Shown here: positions 1 through 7,600 of the stretch, one piece after another
Position numbering within the stretch: the stretch's first letter is position 1
How the letters are laid out: each line of letters opens with the position of its first letter
Assembly (NCBI GenBank): GCA_039819115.1
Contig: JBCBST010000078.1
Span: 1 to 15,120, forward strand
Length of the DNA stretch: 15,120 bases
Direction: 5' to 3'
Source: JBCBST01 sp039819115
GTDB lineage: Bacteria; Bacteroidota; Rhodothermia; Balneolales; Balneolaceae
Notes under the pieces: model-generated
What the model was told of the DNA's origin: nothing
What the model saw: the letters and a program-made list of their open reading frames with translations, nothing else
Database searches by the model: none
Position numbers and translations under genes: made by a program

Positions 1-1
1 T

Positions 2-295
2 TTATCTTCTCTTGAAACAGGCGCATTTTACTACTTAGGGTCAATTTTATATATAATACTAAGTGGTATTGTTTACAATATCGCATTGGGTCTTGTGTCA
101 AGAATAAAAATCAATCTCAATCCAAGACTATTGAGTTTGTTACTTACGGTTTTAATTCCAGTAACACTTATTCTTTTGACCGATAACCTTAACACAATCA
201 TGGACTTTTTATTTCCTGTAGTGGCCTCATTAATCATCTATGGTTTCATGGTTAAAATGCCAGACAATAGAAAAGAAGCACTTTCAGATATTTGA
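2..295 (+). CDS. C-terminal part of an unidentified membrane protein (5' end outside window)
   Basis: The frame is open from base 2, with no stop before the TGA at 293-295, so this is the last 97 codons of a longer gene that begins left of the window. A TTG at 86 could be called as a start, but the open frame upstream makes a truncated longer gene more likely. The visible part is very hydrophobic, with about three membrane spans: residues near LGSILYIILSGIVYNIALGL, then LLSLLLTVLIPVTLILL, then IMDFLFPVVASLIIYGFMV. A short charged tail ends in ALSDI. Its stop overlaps the candidate TTG start of the next gene in a TTGA junction, which suggests one transcript. I do not recognise the family. It lies inside the presumed integrated element, so it is probably cargo. 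Confidence 0.6.
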   Translation, partial: LSSLETGAFYYLGSILYIILSGIVYNIALGLVSRIKINLNPRLLSLLLTVLIPVTLILLTDNLNTIMDFLFPVVASLIIYGFMVKMPDNRKEALSDI

Positions 296-1398
296 ACGAT
301 TTGAAAACTTCATTCTTAATCGTCAGGACTTTATTCGCAGTGGTCATTGCTGTTTTAGTTACTATTAAAGCTATAGCTCAGACATCGCCACAAGAAGCTC
401 ATTATGAAAAGGCTTTTTATGAAATCTCTGATCTAATTAGGGGAAATCAAAAATCATTTAAAAAAGCTGTATTTCTTGTTGAAAATGCATTTTACGAAAG
501 CCAACTATCAGAGGAGCACTTCAACAATTCTATCAAAATTGTAGCAGATGTCGTTCGGTCAATTAATGCTGTTAAGCTTATTGACTATGACGGTCAAGAT
601 TTTGAAAAAGTTCAAACTCATGCTGCTATTTTCAAAGCTATGACCGATTCAGTTGCTCTAATTTTTGGTTCTGATACATTGGTCACTTCTCCATTTGCGT
701 ACGATTTTAACGATGTATTCGGACAAGATGACTGGACGAATATGTTTATCACAAAGCTACTTGGAACAAATAAGGGTAACTGTCATTCACTACCGTATCT
801 GTATAAGATCTTAGCAGAAGAATTGGGCGAAACTGCCTATCTCTCGCTTGCCCCCAATCATATCTATATCAAGTTGTACAACAAGCAAAACGGCTGGTAC
901 AATACTGAACTCACCAGTGCCAGTTTCCCGATTGATGCCTGGTTAACCGCATCGGGTTATATCCATCTGGATGCGATACGTAATGGCGTATATATGGATA
1001 CACTTAGCCAAAAAGAAAGCCTAGCTCTTACGCTGATTGACTTAGCCAAAGGCTATGAGCGCAAATTTGGGGTGCAGGATGGGGCGTTTATGCTCAAAGC
1101 CGCTAATAAAGCTCTTGATGTAGACCCTAATTTTATCAATTCACTTCTGCTAAAAGCGGAAACCCAAAAGAAGCTGTTCGAGGATGAAATGTTGCTGAGA
1201 AGCATCAAAGACCCTAATACGTTGATTGAACAAAGTGAAGAACACCGCAATCTGTTCTTAGAGATGCAGAGTATCTACGTCAAAATCCATCAGCTCGGCT
1301 ACCGCCAAATGCCGGAAGACATGTATCTTGATTGGCTCACGACCTTGCAAGAGGAACGCGAGAAATATCAGAATAAACAACTACCAATTAAGCAGTAG
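292..1398 (+). CDS. Secreted transglutaminase-like protein with C-terminal TPR-like helices
   Basis: A protein of 368 residues with an N-terminal hydrophobic segment (about residues 8-29, ending AIAQ) that looks like a signal peptide. The central part has the layout of a transglutaminase/protease-like fold: Cys164 in GTNKGNCHSLPYL, His190 in LAPNHIYIKL, and a third polar residue probably in WYNTE (Asn204 or Glu206). Residues about 254-297 (KGYERKF to SLLLKAETQKKL) look like a TPR-type helical pair. The start is uncertain. TTG at 292 gives a 4-base overlap with the preceding stop, while TTG at 301 gives a cleaner signal peptide beginning MKTSFLIV; there is no usable ATG nearby. The fold and catalytic pair are read by eye; substrate and activity are unknown. 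A catalytically inert relative is possible. Confidence 0.65.
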   Translation: MNDLKTSFLIVRTLFAVVIAVLVTIKAIAQTSPQEAHYEKAFYEISDLIRGNQKSFKKAVFLVENAFYESQLSEEHFNNSIKIVADVVRSINAVKLIDYDGQDFEKVQTHAAIFKAMTDSVALIFGSDTLVTSPFAYDFNDVFGQDDWTNMFITKLLGTNKGNCHSLPYLYKILAEELGETAYLSLAPNHIYIKLYNKQNGWYNTELTSASFPIDAWLTASGYIHLDAIRNGVYMDTLSQKESLALTLIDLAKGYERKFGVQDGAFMLKAANKALDVDPNFINSLLLKAETQKKLFEDEMLLRSIKDPNTLIEQSEEHRNLFLEMQSIYVKIHQLGYRQMPEDMYLDWLTTLQEEREKYQNKQLPIKQ

Positions 1399-1710
1399 CG
1401 AAATAGCCAAAAAACCTAGCAGTGCATGCGTTTTTTCTAAAGTCGAGCAGTGCAGTATTCCATCAGACCTGTCCCCTAAGCAGTGCTTTGCCTTTGGAAT
1501 GACTGCACTGGTGAAGATGCGAACTGTGCATAGTGGATCTTCTCATAGAATATGGCAATCAATATGCACGAGCTTCTTGAACCAGCGTTTTATCGATGTG
1601 GTTCAAAACTCTTTGCAGTGCCTCGAATAGGCCGTGCGCAATTCTATCAGACATCTCCCCTAAGCACAGCCTCGGGGTATTACGGATGTGTTTGCGCACT
1701 GTGCTGTCCA
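1399..1710. repeat. Structured non-coding region: three inverted repeats and an imperfect 21-bp direct repeat
   Basis: This 312 bp gap between the transglutaminase-like gene and the end of the integrase has no convincing gene. Inverted repeat A pairs cagtgcagtattcca (1448-1462) with 1495-1510, broken by one bulged G at 1501. Inverted repeat B pairs ttgaacca (1577-1584) with tggttcaa (1599-1606). Inverted repeat C pairs gtgcgcaa (1634-1641) with ttgcgcac (1692-1699), with inner acatc/gatgt and cccc/gggg pairings. The loops of A and C contain a direct repeat (1462-1482 and 1646-1666; 19 of 21 bases match), beginning atcagac and ending tcccctaagca. The heptamer gcagtgc occurs at 1419, 1447, 1480 and 1615. 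No arm is followed by a T-tract, so these are not ordinary terminators. Confidence 0.65.
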
Positions 1711-2928
1711 TCAAAAATCGATGACTTTATCGAGGGCATCATCGGCTTCCTTATTAATGAAATTCGCCTGATAATTAATCGTGGTTTTGAGATTGGAATG
1801 GCGATACAGCTTTTGCAACATCAGGGGATGGATTTTATCGCCGGCGATATTGCCGAAAGAATGCCGTGAGATATGATTGGATAGGGTCTTATCGATACCA
1901 GCTTGCTCAGCAATACGTTTAAGCCATTTATTGAACAGGCGAGAGGCATTGCGTGATTTCCTGAACATATCCTCTGGATCATTGGGATTGGCTTGTTTCA
2001 GGAACGGAAAGATATAATCATCCTTGCTCTGTTGGTTGTCCTTGTATGCCTCAATAATCGATATGGCTTTATCGGGGATTTTGAGCGATACCGGCTTATC
2101 ATTCTTGTTCATTTGATAATAGAGACGGTCTTGCACAATATCTGACCATTTGATCTCTAGGACATCCGATATGCGGACACCGGCAAAATAAAACGAAAAC
2201 AGCCAGATATTACGTGTATGCCACATGGATGTGCCTTTCTGAATATCAAGCGCTGCAATGGCTTTGATCTCTGCTTCAGTTAAACCAATCTTATTGCCGG
2301 ATGATAAACGGATGGACATATTATCACCGCCAAACGGATAGGCCTTACCGTCTATAATGCCTTCTTTCATGGCTCTGTTATAAAGTGTGCGTATCAACAT
2401 CAGTTGATTAGTGGCCGTGCGTTTGCTATGGCCAAGCCTTGTCAGACAATACAGCTTGTAGCGTTCCAGAAATGCCACCGTTATATCCTGAAAGGGGAGG
2501 GTACGGTGTCCTAAAAACCCTTCGATGTTATTCAATATCGACTGATCGGCGCGAGCAACAGAAAACGTGCCTTTAGCTTCATATTCTTGAATACGCTTTT
2601 GTCCCACATCAAAGAGTGTGGTGGTGTTATTCTTATGCTGTACCCTGTTCTTGATATGCTTAACGGTCACAGCTTCTTGACTGCTTGCCATTTCAAGTGC
2701 GGTATCATTTGCCTCGGCGAGTTTTTTCAAGATCAGGTTGTTTAATCGCGCAGAGTTGGGATGTGATTTTTTGACCCGCTGTCTGACACTGTCCCAGTGC
2801 TTTTCATCCAGATATTGCCCCAAAAAGATAAATCGCGATTTCCTGTTATGGGTGATGCGTAGCGCCAGCGGAGATTGCCCATCTTTTCGCTGCTTATTTG
2901 TGCGCAGCAGTATTTTTAATGAAGCCAT
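1711..2928 (-). CDS. Tyrosine recombinase (integrase), Bacteroides-type
   Basis: A site-specific recombinase of 405 residues from the chosen start MASLKILLRTNK. A longer frame reaches 2979, but its extra 17 residues do not fit the family, which begins with this SLKILLRTNK-type strand. Domains in order: N-terminal arm-DNA-binding domain (about 1-90, with GQSPLALRIT and FLGQYLDEKHW), SAM-like core-binding domain (about 105-200), and catalytic domain (about 215-395). Active-site residues visible are Arg252 (AGVRISDV), Lys275 or Lys278, His352 and Arg355 (HISRHSFG), His377 (YRHSN, where family members usually have GH) and the nucleophile Tyr386 (TINYQ). The set appears complete, so the enzyme could be active. 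It points away from the tRNA fragment about 180 bp upstream, as expected for an element that integrates into a tRNA gene. Putative arm sites overlap its leader, so it may repress itself. Confidence 0.93.
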   Translation of the reverse strand: MASLKILLRTNKQRKDGQSPLALRITHNRKSRFIFLGQYLDEKHWDSVRQRVKKSHPNSARLNNLILKKLAEANDTALEMASSQEAVTVKHIKNRVQHKNNTTTLFDVGQKRIQEYEAKGTFSVARADQSILNNIEGFLGHRTLPFQDITVAFLERYKLYCLTRLGHSKRTATNQLMLIRTLYNRAMKEGIIDGKAYPFGGDNMSIRLSSGNKIGLTEAEIKAIAALDIQKGTSMWHTRNIWLFSFYFAGVRISDVLEIKWSDIVQDRLYYQMNKNDKPVSLKIPDKAISIIEAYKDNQQSKDDYIFPFLKQANPNDPEDMFRKSRNASRLFNKWLKRIAEQAGIDKTLSNHISRHSFGNIAGDKIHPLMLQKLYRHSNLKTTINYQANFINKEADDALDKVIDF

Positions 2929-2983
2929 GAGAAGGGGTGTTGAGGTGATCAATGCACACCAATATAAGGATTGTCTCACCCAC

Positions 2984-3005
2984 TAGGTACAACATAGGTA
3001 CAACA
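2984..3005. repeat. Tandem 11-bp direct repeat, candidate integrase arm-type sites
   Basis: The sequence taggtacaaca occurs twice, exactly and back to back (2984-2994 and 2995-3005). It lies 56 bp upstream of the integrase start and about 100 bp from the tRNA-derived core. One turn of the helix separates the copies, which suits two protomers binding the same face. Position and phasing suggest arm-type sites for the integrase or sites for an accessory directionality factor. Similar but degenerate copies lie at 3194-3214. The binding role is inferred; the repeat itself is plain. Confidence 0.55.
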
Positions 3006-3105
3006 AATGTTGGTTTTTCTTGTCGTCTATTGTTTCCAAATGACCCTTAAATAAAGGCATAAACACCGTTTTGAGACAGTAAAGACCATATTAATACAAA
3101 AAGGC

Positions 3106-3152
3106 TCAGGCTCATAACCCGAAGGTCGCAGGTTCGAATCCTGTCCCCGCCA
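3106..3152 (+). other. 3' half of a CAT-anticodon tRNA gene (tRNA-Met type): attachment-site core
   Basis: The segment contains the anticodon loop ctcataa (3111-3117, anticodon CAT), the 3' anticodon strand cccga, a variable loop, a T arm (gcagg, ttcgaat, cctgt), the 3' acceptor strand ccccgcc (3145-3151) and the discriminator A at 3152. CCA is not encoded. No 5' half exists: the bases upstream lack the matching ggcgggg acceptor strand and a D arm. The 5' anticodon strand reads tcagg instead of the tcggg needed for full pairing, so homology to a true tRNA probably fades at about 3106-3110. This is the typical trace left when an element integrates into a tRNA gene near the anticodon and displaces its 3' end. 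The identity could also be tRNA-Ile with a modified CAT anticodon. Confidence 0.8.
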
Positions 3153-3160
3153 CTACTCCT

Positions 3161-3188
3161 GAAAAGCCCTCTTCCCGAGGGCTTTTTT
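3161..3188 (+). terminator. Rho-independent terminator after the tRNA fragment
   Basis: A perfect 8-bp stem (aagccctc at 3164-3171, gagggctt at 3177-3184) with a 5-nt loop is followed by a run of T to 3188. It starts a few bases beyond the tRNA 3' end, as expected for the original tRNA transcript terminator. A run of A on the left side means it could also stop minus-strand transcripts coming from the 3307-3714 gene and the pump operon. Confidence 0.85.
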
Positions 3189-3193
3189 GTTTC

Positions 3194-3214
3194 TGGTACA
3201 AAACAGCTACAACA
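3194..3214. repeat. Degenerate copies of the 11-bp repeat on the far side of the tRNA core
   Basis: The bases tggtacaaaac (3194-3204) and agctacaaca (3205-3214) resemble the tandem taggtacaaca repeat at 2984-3005 and have the same spacing of about 11 bp. They lie just beyond the terminator, on the side expected to be host DNA. If they are real arm sites, the region keeps a two-armed (attP-like) layout. Short length makes chance resemblance possible. Confidence 0.35.
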
Positions 3215-3306
3215 CTTGCTTTACTTATAAAGTACAAGTGATTTAAGAGGAATATAAGGTCAAGTGTATAGGTTTTATTGTATCAACCGCTTATGATGCA
3301 TGATTA

Positions 3307-3714
3307 TCACTTATTAGCGTTATAAGGTGATTTGCGGGTGTGCTTATCCCTTTCATTAATCATAATCTCAGTAACAAAGGGCGAACCTTTCGGAAGAGCA
3401 GCAATGTGTTGCTTTTTAAGTTCAATCACCGTTTTTAAGGTTTGGTTTAGAAACGCTTCGTAAATCGGTTCCAGTCCCGATCCAAGCACGGTCACGACAT
3501 GACTGGAAAACAAAATATCCATCTCCGTACCGTTATCGTGGTATAACAACCTGGCTGTGATGACATGTCCGTAGGGAAGCATTTGCTGCGCACCACTTTT
3601 AAAAATGAAATTTATACCGCTGGTCGCACCGATTTCATGGCTTCTATCAGTAATCGCCTTTGGTTTATCCGCTAATAAGGCGGCCATAATCTCGCGTTTT
3701 AGGGCGTCATCCAT
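3307..3714 (-). CDS. Hypothetical protein, 135 residues
   Basis: I do not recognise this protein. It begins MDDALKREIMAALLADKPKA, has no signal peptide or membrane span, and looks like a small soluble cytoplasmic protein with mixed strands and helices (GINFIFKSG, EMDILFSSHVVTVLG) and a basic, Lys/Arg-rich tail after a helix TLKTVIELKKQHIAAL. It lies 60 bp downstream of the DUF6268 gene on the same strand with no terminator between them, so it could be the last gene of the pump operon by read-through. It may instead be an independent gene or part of the mobile region, since it sits beside the tRNA fragment. Its leader has TATAAT close to the ATG. Length and start context are reasonable for a real gene, but function is unknown. 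Confidence 0.6.
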   Translation of the reverse strand: MDDALKREIMAALLADKPKAITDRSHEIGATSGINFIFKSGAQQMLPYGHVITARLLYHDNGTEMDILFSSHVVTVLGSGLEPIYEAFLNQTLKTVIELKKQHIAALPKGSPFVTEIMINERDKHTRKSPYNANK

Positions 3715-3774
3715 ATTAAAATTATATCCTCTGGTTCGGAGCTATCGCGCGTTAGATCACGGCCTTCATTATCG

Positions 3775-4692
3775 TTATCTCTGCGGCAATCCTAAGGAAA
3801 TACCGATCTGAAAGAACGGTGCACTTTCAACTTCCAGGGTTTCATCAACACCCGATCCTCCTATTAACTCTATCCTCCGGTTGGCAACCACTCCGCCGAA
3901 CGCGTCAAACCGAAGCAGATCATTGATGGGATAGCTGAATGTGGGACCCAAAAGAATGCGACTGTACGCCAGTTTATCAACGGATACTTCGTTGTTTGAC
4001 GCATCCATAACCGTGTAGTTTGCATTATACTCCGATCCGCTTAGAGAAAACTGAACTCCCAGGTCAAAGGTGCGGAAATGATAATCGAAGGAGATCTGAC
4101 GGGGTAAGAACACCTGAAGGGTACTGTGTTGATAGTCTTTTGTGAGTTGGAAGGTCGGTATAATCAATACCTCCCCAAACCGTGCCGTTCTTGCAACGCC
4201 AAATCCGTACGAAAAATGATCGGATGGTCTTCTCATAAACTGAATGACACCGTTCCCGATTACATCATCCCGTTCCAGGGGGGTATTGAATGTTGAAGAA
4301 AGGGTGGGATTAACGATGAACATAGCCGTCCAATCCGACTTAAGCTTATGAACGAGCATAAACCGATAGCTTGCCAGATGGAGCGTTTGACCATCGATGG
4401 TGCCATTACGATCATTTTCAACTACTGGTGCGACTCTCCGATACTGCAATCCATGGATAAGGATGGTCTTTTTGTTTCTTAGTGGGATGGGAATATTAAG
4501 AAAGGCGTTCAGTTCATTGGTTTCGGCCCGCTGGTTAGATGGAGAGTCAACCACATCGGCAGATGGCAATCGGGTATAGCTGAATCCGGCTAAATCCAGG
4601 TTCTGTGCGGATAGGCAAATACTGAGACTACATATGATAAAAAGCCCATAGAAAAAACAGGAACAGAGGGTGTATTTAGACCGATGCTTCAT
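3775..4692 (-). CDS. DUF6268-type outer-membrane protein, last structural gene of the pump operon
   Basis: A protein of 305 residues starting MKHRSKYTLCSC. A longer frame runs to 4824 but would lie inside the pump gene, so I chose the ATG at 4692, whose ATGA overlaps the stop of the RND gene by 4 bases. An N-terminal signal peptide (about 1-28) ends in SICLSAQ. The rest is rich in alternating strands with aromatic girdle residues (FSYTRLPS, LHLASYRFMLVHKL, FSYGFGVARTARFG, RTFDLGVQFSLSG) and ends in a strand-like FFQIGISLGLPQR, as in outer-membrane beta-barrels. The overall pattern matches proteins labelled DUF6268 in Bacteroidota, an assignment made from memory. The coupling to the pump suggests a role in the same export process or its envelope response, but no activity is known. 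Confidence 0.75.
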   Translation of the reverse strand: MKHRSKYTLCSCFFYGLFIICSLSICLSAQNLDLAGFSYTRLPSADVVDSPSNQRAETNELNAFLNIPIPLRNKKTILIHGLQYRRVAPVVENDRNGTIDGQTLHLASYRFMLVHKLKSDWTAMFIVNPTLSSTFNTPLERDDVIGNGVIQFMRRPSDHFSYGFGVARTARFGEVLIIPTFQLTKDYQHSTLQVFLPRQISFDYHFRTFDLGVQFSLSGSEYNANYTVMDASNNEVSVDKLAYSRILLGPTFSYPINDLLRFDAFGGVVANRRIELIGGSGVDETLEVESAPFFQIGISLGLPQR

Positions 4693-7600
4693 GATGAGAC
4701 CGAAACCCGGTAAAACAGTTTGTACAGCAACGGTACCAGAACCAGAGTGATGACGGTTGCAAATAACAGCCCGAAGATAATGCCAATGGCCAACGGCTCC
4801 CACATCGGTCCGCCGCCCAGCCAAAGTGGTATTAATCCAAGGGATGTTGTGAAGGTGGTAAGCAGGATAGGTCTGAATCGTTCTTCAGCTGCAGCGATGA
4901 TGGCATCGTAGGGTGGCCTGTTGTTCTCATCCAGTTCCAGTTGGATCCGGTCAATAAGGACAATGGCGTTATTGATTACAATTCCAGCCAGAGAGATAAT
5001 ACCCAGGAAGCCGGTAAAACTCAGATTGGTGTTTGTGAGCAGCAGCCCACCGACCACACCGATGATCCCAAAGGGGACCGCCAGCAGGATAATGCCTGAT
5101 TTTCTGACGGAGTTGAACTGCATCATCAACAACAGGATAATGATGAAGAACGACATGGGGAGTTTTGCGATAACAGCTCCCATAGCATCAGCGCTAGCCT
5201 CCGATTCACCACCTAGTTCGTAGCTGTACCGTGATCCCCACTTCGGCAGCTGCTCGTCCAGCCAGCTTTTCATCGGACCAGATACCTCGTTGGCTGTAAA
5301 ACCCGTCACTAATTGAGACTCCACGGTGATGGTTCGTACCTGGTCCCGCCTTAGGATTTTGGCGAGTTGCCAATCCACGCTGATGTCGGCTACCTGGGCC
5401 ATTGGAACCGAACGCCCCGACATCTGGCTATAGATATTCAGGCCTTCAAGATCTTCATACACCACGTCGAGACTTCCTTCCGTACGCATCGAAATGGGAA
5501 TATTATCTTCGTTTTCACGGTATTCGCCTACAGTAAACCCTGATAAAGTGGTAAATGACGACAAAGCTACGTCCTGGTTATTTAGTCCGTTAAGACTCAA
5601 TTTGGATTGGTTTATATCTACATACACTTTTTTGATCTTAGGCCCCCAATCGTCATCCACATTTAGTGCACCCGGTATAGATCGGAGTTTATTCTTGGTT
5701 TCGGAGGCTATACTGATCAACTGATTGGCATCTGGCCCGCTGATTCTGATCTGAACAGGCACCGAGGCGCCACCTCCACTACCGAGTCTTTTAACGGTAA
5801 CTTTGGCATCCGGTAGATTGAAGAAGGCAAATTGATTAATCTGGTCAATCACCAACTGATTGTCGTCGCTGTCGGAAGTATTCAGGAGCAGGTGGGCATA
5901 ATTGGTTTGTTTTTGCTCCGGTTGGTACCCAAGATCGTACGATCGGGGGCCTTCCCCTATGAAGGACGACCAATCGGTTACGCCCTGGGTCCTGCTTTCC
6001 TGTACAAAGAGACTATCGGAGAGGAATTGCTCTAACTGCGAAACGGTTGCAGCCGTTGTTTCCAGACTGATTCCGGTGGGTAGCACCACGTCTACGGTAA
6101 CGAGGTTTCGTTCGCTATCGGGCATAAATACAAACCCAAGATTGGTCATGCCGACTAACGAAATGAATAACAGGCCAATTACCGAAGCCAGTACAAGGAC
6201 AGGACGGGATAAAGCCCAGATGATCAATCCCCTGTAATACACGATAAGCTTGTCGAACAGGCCGGGTTTCTGGTTTTCGGTGTCCTTATTGACCCGGATG
6301 AATAGTATGGCCAGCATAGGCACTATGGTGAGTGCCATCAGCCAGGAAGAAAGTAGGGTGATGGTGATGACCGAGAATAGGGGACCCATGATTTCACCCA
6401 TCGTTGACTCTGCAATAAAGAAGGATAGAAACGCAGCCGATGTGGTTAATGAACTGGTAAGGAGCGGAATCATAAGTTCCCGGCTGGAGGAAATGGCCGC
6501 ATCCAGCGCCCGTTCTCCCCGTTCCATTTTCACCATCATGGATTCAGCCATTACAATCGCGTTGTCCACCAGCATTCCCAGTGCCATAATGAGAGCTGCT
6601 AATGATACCTGATTTAATCCGATGGCGAACACATCCATCAGGAAGATGGCCATAACAATGGCCGCCGGAATCAAGCTGGCAACCACGATACCGGTTCGTA
6701 ACCCGAGGAACATCAGCATCACAGCTAACACAATAACCACACTCTGAATGAGATTGGAGATAAAATCACTCACACTTTCGGATACGGAGGTATCCTGTGA
6801 AGCAATTCTTCGGGCTGTTATTCCCACCGGAAGGGATTGGTTGAACCGGGTTAACAGCAGATCCACTTCTTCGCCCAGCTGCACGATGTTGGCCCCATCC
6901 TTCAGTGAGATATGTAACCCAATAGCCTGTTCCCCGTTCATGCGAACCATAGTTTCCCGGGGAGAAATATAATCCTCATATACCTCGGCAATATCCTTCA
7001 GAAAAATGGTTTCCTGCCCGATTGGGATGAGCATTTCTTCGATATCCTGTATGGATTCAAAACTACCGGAGGGTTCGAGAATTACCCGTTCATCTTCAAT
7101 GCCAATTTCCCCGGCCGGGATGATAATATTGGTCGCTGATATAATACTTTGAAGTTCGTTCGCCGACAGCTGGTAGTTAGCCAGTTCGGCATCGTTGTAT
7201 TCGATAAACACCCGGCGTTCCAATACCCCGGTTAACTCTACTTTGGCAGCGTCCTGCAATCGGATGAGTTCATTCCGGAGACGGTCGGCGTACGTTTCCA
7301 GTTCTTTCGGCTCGTATCCGTCATTTTCCAGGCCAACGGCAATACCGTACGTATCTCCAAGCCCGTCATCATTCAGATTCGGTCCGTTCGAAACCCCGGA
7401 AGGCATGGAAATCTTGTCAATCTTACGTCTGAGCCGATCCCATATGGGCTGCATTTCGGACGGATCCACACTTTCTTTGAGGGCTACTTTTACAATAGAA
7501 ATGCCGGTTCGTGATTCACTGTCGATGTAATCCACTTCCGGTATTTCCTGAACCACTTTTTCGATAGGATCGGTGACCAGGAGTTCTATCCGTTCGGGGC

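Larger units (their letters stand above)
2929..3306. other. Intergenic attachment region
   Basis: This 378 bp gene-free stretch holds, from left to right, the integrase leader, the tandem 11-bp repeat, an A+T-rich segment with no recognised signal (about 3006-3100), the tRNA 3' fragment, a terminator, degenerate copies of the repeat, and an inverted repeat cacttg (3213-3218)/caagtg (3235-3240) with inner cttt/aaag pairing. No complete tRNA and no small open frame of note were seen in it. Confidence 0.6.

Noticed and set aside
1448..1699. Integron attC sites or a CRISPR array suggested by the stem-loops near a tyrosine recombinase
   Set aside because: There are no attC-type core sites at the stem ends, the integrase lacks obvious integron features, and only two loop-motif copies are present, with unequal stems and no regular spacer pattern.
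1328..1869. Two plus-strand open frames (1328-1630 and 1552-1869) covering the stem-loop region
   Set aside because: They overlap the ends of both flanking genes, have no recognisable protein character and run through the inverted repeats.
2929..2979. Longer integrase start at 2979
   Set aside because: The extra 17 residues do not look like the family N-terminus, while the start at 2928 gives the expected MASLKILLRTNK opening.
3106..3152. A complete functional tRNA gene
   Set aside because: The 5' acceptor strand and D arm are absent upstream, and the anticodon stem has a mismatch.
4693..4824. N-terminal extension of the DUF6268 gene to an ATG at 4824
   Set aside because: It lies entirely within the RND gene in another frame, and the internal ATG at 4692 is followed directly by a good signal peptide.
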